Assembly: GCA_959347315.1 (NCBI GenBank)
Contig: OY365814.1
Span: 4,342,864 to 4,406,863 of the forward strand
Origin: Bimastos eiseni
Taxonomy: Eukaryota > Annelida > Clitellata > Crassiclitellata > Lumbricidae
Direction of reading: 5' to 3'
Length of the DNA: 64,000 nt
The translations under genes were made by a program, and so were the position numbers. Positions 57,241 through 64,000 of the stretch are shown piece by piece. The notes beneath the pieces are model-generated. The model ran no database searches. It was not told where the DNA came from and was given only the letters and a program-made list of their open reading frames with translations. The stretch's first letter is position 1, and the number at the start of each line of letters is the position of its first letter.

Positions 57241-57560
57241 TTGGAAACTTTTTCTCTGCTGTTCTCCAACTTAATTCTTATCCTTCGTAACGCTGATAAC
57301 GTCAGACCATGTAACTTTCGAACTAATGCCCGCAGGTTTTCTTTAAAGGCGAATGTTTGTGGGCGGGCAGTTGTGCGACAAACTGCTCTTTACCCCACCC
57401 ACCTGCGACAAACTGCTTGTCAATCAAACCTGAACTCATTGAGTGGGGCTATAGTCAAGAAGTGCCATATTCAAGTCCACCGCCGGCCAATTTATTTCAA
57501 CTGAAATGCTGGCATCTTCTTATAATATATGTATACATATACCATTCAATGCAATGAATC
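57241..57560 (+). other. open frames with Cys-rich stretch, unidentified
   Basis: One frame reads ECLWAGSCATNCSLPHPPAT after an acceptor-like TTTTCTTTAAAG, another runs 87 residues from 57,241. Neither matches a known domain. Treated as unsupported coding potential only. Confidence 0.2.
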
Positions 57561-57829
57561 TATGTATATATACATATTTGTGTATGTATATAATGTTTGT
57601 CTCTTAGAGTCTGTATGAGAAGAGAATCACCTTCTTGTGAAATAGAATCTTCCCTCTCTCGTACAAGAAATAGGCCTATGAGTAGGAATGAAGACTCATA
57701 TGAAACGTATTTCAAGGTACATTTGCTTTTGACATCTGATTGGATATAGCTTGTCACGTGTGTACAACCGCCAAGTCTGCTCCACGAGCCTAGTGATCTA
57801 TAATGGTCCATGGGCTGATATCCTGTATG

Positions 57830-59540
57830 CGTCCTATTGCACTTTGGCTCATGGCTTTATATATCCATATATATATACATATATATATATATATATTATA
57901 AGTAGATGTATGTAGAGAGACAGACAGACAGAGAACGTAAATCTGTGCAGAGTTTAAATAAAGTCATTCTATTTCCATATATGTATATATATATAAATAT
58001 TAATATATATTAATATATATATATAAATATATATATATGTTGAGTCATTGAAATATTGAGATATTGTGATTTTGAGATTCACGTACAGCAAGAACAGCTG
58101 CGGAACTCAGATCGACAATGATAGATTAGATTATTTAAAGTCATGAAGGCATGATTAAAGTCATTCTATTAAAAATATTAAGTATTTTATATATTTTATA
58201 TATAAAAAGTATATATATATAGAATGACTTTCGTTTTTGGAGGTGCATTGTGCCCATAAATGAGGAGCTCTACCAATGATGCAATTTATTAAAGCTACGA
58301 ATGTCGTCTTTCGTCATTCTGTTAACGAATTGTCTAATTCTGAGGCTCATTTTGCACCTCAGTGACCTCACCACATTCACGTCTCGTGAAGTCTGCATTC
58401 CGAGTATGAAACAGTATCAGATTTTGGAATCATCCTACCGGAAACAGCAAAACTTACAGTTCGAATGATGAATAGAAAGAAACACCTAAATGTGCCATTA
58501 ACGAACGAAATAGCTTAAATCTCCAATCTCTTTTGATAGGCCTATGCAATGATGAAGGTATTGTGGGTGAAGGCACCCCGACAAAATAGAAACTGACAAT
58601 ATAGCCCCGATAAAATGGCTTAATAATAAAGTATCTCCTATCAAGCAGCTAATGTGGTTCGCCTTTAACAATGAGCTTAAACACTTATAAAACTAACTCA
58701 GTAATGGACAAATAAGTCTATACATATATATAATAAACTAATTCTATTTCCATATATATTTATATATGGAAATTGAGTGACGTTATTTAAAGTCATGAAG
58801 GCATGATTAAAGTCATTCTATTGAAAATATTAAGTATTTTATATATTTTATATATAAAAAGTATTTTTTGCTTTTATATACTTACTTATATTTATATATA
58901 CCTACTTATGTATATATTCTACTACGTTTAAATAAAGTCATTCTACTTCCATATATATATACATATGGAAAAAAAAATATATACACATCTATAAATATAT
59001 ATAAATATATATATGTATATATATATATAATATATGGAAATAGAATGATTTTATTTTTCGTTTTTGGAGGTGCATTGTGCAAATTGTCCAAAAACGAAAA
59101 ATACTAATGGGTTGTGGGACTGTAGGCCCTGATTAGATCTGATGCATTTGGAGCGTAAAACGTTCGTGAAAAAGCTGGTGACCTGCGCTTGACTTTCAAT
59201 TGGCGCCTTATAAACTTTTTGATTACTATTACTATTACGAACATGAAATCTGAAAGGAACAGTCCAATCTGTCAAAGGTAGAGGAACAATACGAATATTT
59301 TGATGCATTCCATACCTTTTTACGTATAGAAATATGTAATCGCTGAGGTCCGCGATATATAAGGAATCGGCGGCGGCCCATATAAGCAACGCGTATGGAT
59401 TTGGCGAGCGACAAATGGCAACGCTCTGTAGGCTACGGCTGGGCTGAGTGAGTAGGAATAAGTCGGACAGAAGCTAAGGCCAGGAGCATCCACAGATCGC
59501 TGTACCAGCAGTAGGTCACGTGATAGACGAGCGGCTCAGC
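57830..59540. repeat. TA-rich complex of inverted and direct repeat copies (family of window start)
   Basis: Contains the reverse-oriented copy of 275-300 (near 57,930), direct copies of a 75-bp word at 58,130-58,205 and 58,785-58,865 (GGCATGATTAAAGTCATTCT), and the 59,037-59,200 and 59,365-59,520 copies of the window-start repeats. The opposed AATGACTTTA and TAAAGTCATT words allow large hairpins. No gene. Confidence 0.8.
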
Positions 59541-59564
59541 ATTGATCCATTCAGGTAGCCAACT

Positions 59565-61677
59565 GAATTAACCCAATAATGCCTACAATCCCATATATCG
59601 GATGGCACTAGAAACTGTTATAAAAGACTGCAACATCACATAGTAGCAAATAATTTTTATGTTGATTCACTAACTGACATTTGTTCTTCCAGAAAATAAA
59701 TTTACATCCAGCAGAGTTTTTATATTTTGTGGCTCAGTGACGTCACATCCTGATACATATTTCAAATTCATTTTCTGCCAATATGGCTGCTTGAAAAATT
59801 TAGTATTATTAGCTCATTTCTTGTTAAACAAAAGTAAGTTATTTATTGGTTGGAGAAATGTATTTTAGTAATGTAAGAACGCTGAAGGTTCTACTTAGAC
59901 TAGCTCTACTATTATATCAGATGTTGACGAGTAGATCATGCTAGGGGAAACTTGCTACACATGAAGAGTAGACACATGATAGTTCAGATACAAACTATCT
60001 TTATTAAATACAGAGAAGAAGAGGTAATAATAATAATATATATATAATGATTGTGACTAATACATAACTGTTACATGTACTTACTAATGCGAGTATGGGT
60101 GAGATGATAATGTCCAAACCCTAAGATGATACGAGTTGACGAGCCTGACAAGATAGTTAGAGTTCTTCGGAAGTCAGACTGCGAAGTTCCTAACAGTGCT
60201 GTAGCTTATAAGTGAGTTTCCTCAGCCAAAGAGGAAACTGGCCTATCCTAGAACAGACTACTTTGATTGGCCAACTACTGACCACTCAAGGTATCCCTAG
60301 AATGTGGGTTGACTGTAACTGCTAGAGCCTACACGAGTGACTGACAGAACCTATACTGTCTGAATTAGTGAATGTTCAGCTAAACCTAATATATAATAAT
60401 GATCTATATATATAAATTGTTCGAGACTATCTATTGTAATGTAATGTACAGAATTATCACGGTTACAGTAATAAGGTAAACACAATTTATGCAGATAATG
60501 GTTTAATTAGTGTCAGATGGGTGTCAGTAGCCCCATCCCATATTTGGGATTGTAGGCACAAGAGCCTGCAAATACTTAGTAGTCTGCAAACCATGCTTTT
60601 TATGCGCTCCAAAATGCATTTTATGTTCACGATATGGTTGCAAAGTGAATGATCTCATACTTGGAAAACTGTGTTTTTTTAAAAACTTTCTGATCTAGGC
60701 ACACACCAGGTTAATCAAGTAGGGTTTTACGTGAGCTCTAGTCATCCGATCAATTCCCTATGGGATATAATATAATTGCTCTACCGGATGTTGGGGACAT
60801 AACTGATGATGACAGTGGTGATGAGGAAGGGCTCCATGAACAACTTGTCAAATTAGCCAGTTCTATTATCCACACAGCCATCCAACACAGCTAGCTGAAG
60901 CGTTGCGACGACACTTGATGGAACTGATAGGCAAGACATAGGCCTAGGCAACGTCGAACGTGAGCTACACAGTGATTCAGACAATGATGAAGTTCCTGAA
61001 ACCAACAAACGTATGCAAAGCACAGCAGGATCATCAAGAACGCCAACAGCTTCGAAGTTGATGCAGGCTTAATCTACTAGTATAATCACATTTCCTTGAA
61101 TGATCAGCCAGTAACCCAAGGTTACTTGAACAGGAATGTCAGCTGTCAGTTTGTTTCAGCTATTCTTTGATGACATGATTCAGTTTGTGTGCGGCAGCTC
61201 TGCTATAGGTAGGCCTATGCCTGGTCAAAGGGAAGCCACACTTCTCGTGTCGACAGCAACAGAATGCGATAATTGCTTGGAATCCTGATGATCAGTTGGT
61301 TACAACACTGTTCCACGTCATCACATGTATTGGCAGCAGGATGTTCCGGTCTATATCCAGCATATCTGTTATATAATATAGGGGTGGGGGTCACAGCTAC
61401 TGTTATATGACCTTATTAGGGGTGGGGATGGGCAAAAAATTGATATCTTAAACGTTATATAATATGTGAACGGCCCCTATCATATTGTTTGGCCTAGAAG
61501 TTGATGCCATCATCCGTGCCTACAATCCCATATATGGGATCAAACTTCAAAGCTGCATAAAAATAAAGGGAAATGAAAAATGACCAAAAGTATTCGAGAT
61601 ATGATCTAAAGTCATTGCATATAACCAAAATTGAAAATATTTTGCAGAACAAAAAAGTTGGGCATTAATGGGTTAAT
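59565..61677 (+). mobile_element. piggyBac element, deleted, containing a solo LTR
   Basis: Left end TTAACCCAATAATGCCTACA and reverse of right end TTAACCCATTAATGCCCAAC share 17 of the first 20 bases, with TTAA target sites. Transposase remnants on the + strand are LPDVGDITDDDSGDEEG (acidic N-terminus) near 60,783, LFQLFFDDMIQFVCGS near 61,155 and VPRHHMYWQQDVPVYI near 61,310; these match the N-terminal half of the piggyBac DDD domain. Stops and the loss of the C-terminal half make it inactive. Confidence 0.75.
59872..60467 (-). mobile_element. solo LTR, 596 bp, inserted in the piggyBac
   Basis: Ends are TGTAAGAACG and CGGTTACA, a TG...CA pair with TGTAA/TTACA inverted ends; GTAA flanks both sides (59,868-59,871 and 60,468-60,471). 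On the reverse strand a CTTATAAG TATA-like box near 60,207 precedes an AATAAA near 60,005, fitting U3-R order. No internal retrotransposon sequence is present. Confidence 0.7.
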
Positions 61678-61687
61678 CATCAAATCT

Positions 61688-64000
61688 TGCTTCAATTGGT
61701 CCCACTCTGTGGAATGGGCTTTCTCCATCTTTTTGCTCTACAACTCTACGTGGCAGTCTCTCATCTTCCTTTGCTTTGCTCAAAGCCTACTTCTTCTCGC
61801 TTGCGCACTGTCAGCGCTTCTGAATGGTTCACCCTACTAGAAGCGCTCAATAGAAATGCTTAGATACAATACAATACACTATCTGCAGTCATACGCACAT
61901 GCAATGAAATACGCACATGCAGAAAAAAATAAGTATCATTGGTCATACGTCTGTGCTTAAAGTGTAAAAAGAAGTGCCTGGACGCTAGTGTCAAGAAGTT
62001 AAGAAGTAAAAATTGCAAAGGCATTTCGTGGATCCCCTCTTCCATGCGCACGTATGCCAATACATCTTAGCTCTACAGTCTACACCCACCTCATTGCAAA
62101 GGCTGAGTAGCTTAATACATCTATAAGACATTGATTTTACCCTAGGCTATTTATTTTTCTTAACCCTTTGAACCCGACAAGCCAGAAAACCGGCTTCAAA
62201 GATAGGCATATATACCAGAAAAGCCGGTTTTCCGGCTTGATGATCTAGCGTCATAGCCCTATGGGCCATTATAAAGCTTCATGAAATATTATTAGCGGCG
62301 AGCATAAAAACGGCGCACACGCAAGTATTTTTACAAACCACACAGAACACCTGGCAAGAGAATTCATACCTTCAATATGTTTATTGAGAACCTTTGCCGC
62401 AAATTAGTTGGAACATATAGTCGAAGAGTTATTCCGATAGGGAGGAGAAGTTCATCAGATCACAGATTAACCAATGAAGGTGCTATCCCAGTGCACTCAA
62501 CCTGAGCGACCACAAGGAGCAACAAGTAACATAAGATGTGTTGTCTGCTTGGATAAGTACAAGCGACCAAAAAGAGTAAATCCTAACGCCAAGGACAAAG
62601 ACGTGCCGAAGAGAAAAAAACTGTTTATTGGTGCAAAACAAGCGAAGTGTTTTTGCATCGGGTGCGTCCGTGATAACTGTTTCGAAAGTTATCACACAAA
62701 AGTGGACTTCTGGCGATGAACTAATATGACCAGAAAATTACTAATTGTAATTTTTTGCTTTTATAGCCTACCAAAACAATGTGTGCTTCTTACATATGCA
62801 TTATTACGTTCATATAAAGGCCAATTTCATTGACATTTTACAAGGATTAACAAAATCTGAGTTGCGGTTTTGTATTGAGCCAGAATACTAAATTTGGAAT
62901 GAATATCTCAAACGGTTCAAAAGTTACAGGTTTAGTTAGAAGCAGATCCGTGAAAGTTTTTCTTGGCCAGGAAGCCTCGGATAAGAACAAAGAGCGTGAT
63001 ACGTAATTTTAGATCGCCGTGTACGCAACATGTTTGACTGAGATTGAAATGACTCGGGAAAAAACCACCGCAAGTCGAACAAGAACACAATGCACATGTT
63101 TGCACTGGCGCTAGGCAGCGGATTTTCTATAGGTTGGACCAAAGGTCAGTATCATATCACCGGTTTTTTATGGAAAATTTGGAAGACAAATGTCGCGAAT
63201 AAAAAAGTCGCAATTAAATGGTCGCACTTGAAAGGTCCCAATTTAAAAAGTCGCCTAATAATTATATCGCCTGTCAAAATGTCGCAACTAAATTGAACGC
63301 ACGATGATGATGTCGCACGACAATAAAGTCGCCCACCAGAACGTCCATAAGTACTTAATTATTCATAGTTACTTTCCTAGGACTGCTAGGATTACCAGGA
63401 GTGTTTAGATGTCCGACGATTACGATTATTAATAAATCACAATGTAAACAGTCGAATGACACATTTCTAAGAACGACATGCGATAACCACATTCTCTACT
63501 ATCTCTCGTGCCCTGTGTTCCAATATTGGAACACACATTATATTGGCAAAATTTCCAAACTAAAGTCCAATATTCAAACTGGATAAAATTGGGTGTATTA
63601 TGAGCGATATTAGGCTATCCAAAGCAACAAAAAGATTTTCGCTAAAGCGATTAAAAACTAAATGAACCTTTTTGTCGCCATTTCTGCAAAATTTCCGTCG
63701 CTCGTAAATGGCATAAAATCCGTTTAAAATACACCTAAACGTTCAAATAAATTATTTATTCGAATAGTAAGGCTGACGCAAACTGCTTACCATCGTAAAT
63801 GATCAGTAGCTGGCGATGAAATGTAAGTAAGTAAGTCATTTTTAAGATATTCCAATAATGGAACACCAGTCAAAAACGGGTTAATGGCGAAGGACTATTA
63901 AACGACATGCATTGATTTTCTACCTGTAGGAGGCGAACGAACCCACACGTTAGCAAAGACAAAGAATTTCCTAAGATGTTTTCCCCGCTCATAACTGCGC
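61688..64000. repeat. right copy of the 36,605-39,065 segmental duplication, cut by window end
   Basis: Collinear and highly similar, with small indels (for example 25 bp missing around 62,735, changes near 63,110). Contains LINE tail, piggyBac-like unit (62,160-63,886) and ATGTCGC tract. Confidence 0.95.
62474..62719 (+). pseudogene. piggyBac Cys-rich domain remnant, second copy
   Basis: Same protein as at 37,377 with a few substitutions (SNIRCVVC, KYKRPKR); continues YHTKVDFWR to the stop. The VDFWR end may be the ancestral one since the other copy has lost one A. Confidence 0.65.

Overview
The window is nuclear DNA from an invertebrate animal, probably marine. The evidence is genes split by GT-AG introns with matching phases, CARD and TRADD-N-like exons, a Polinton (Maverick) remnant, piggyBac, hAT, Tc1/mariner and LINE debris, AT-rich composition, dense microsatellites, and many copies of the 8-mer TAGGCCTA. 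The species cannot be fixed from sequence alone. No rRNA, intact tRNA, CRISPR array or bacterial operon is visible.

Layout. 0-9.3 kb: dispersed repeats, several with paralogous copies at 51-59.5 kb, a broken TRADD-N-like exon and a 0.8 kb satellite with a 12-bp unit. 9.3-20.4 kb: another 12-bp array, one candidate hydrophilic first exon, a reverse-strand TE-like ORF beside a near-perfect palindrome, and two MITE-like elements. 20.7-21 kb: a clean CARD exon. 21.4-22.6 kb: a mariner with both ends and TA target duplication. 23-34 kb: a third 12-bp array, a possible small secreted Cys-rich gene (27.5-28.3 kb), a LINE reverse-transcriptase scrap, a MITE with one end expanded into a 15-bp array, and a 1.9 kb pyrimidine-rich 57-bp minisatellite. 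36-39 kb: a LINE tail plus a piggyBac derivative, duplicated at 61.7-64 kb and running off the window.

The best host gene lies at 40.2-45.3 kb on the + strand: six exons with consistent phases predict a 301-residue protein with an SH3 domain, a basic F-box-like segment and a C-terminal CARD. At 45.7-49.7 kb is a decayed Polinton piece (RING ORF, replication-adjacent ORF, integrase, two capsid-type genes, a small core-like protein, cysteine protease); only the RING ORF is open. At 51.1 kb is an intact TRADD-N-like exon, at 52.1-54.5 kb a broken retroelement with a C-terminal nuclease-like domain, and at 55.0-56.1 kb an intact NHL-type beta-propeller ORF. 59.6-61.7 kb is a deleted piggyBac carrying a solo LTR.

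Taken together, the host coding signals (two CARD exons, SH3, F-box-like, two TRADD-N-like copies, NHL propeller) are of the death-fold and ubiquitin-linked signalling kind and sit in a repeat-rich, duplicating neighbourhood, as expected of a fast-evolving innate-immune-type locus. That functional reading is inference from domain type.
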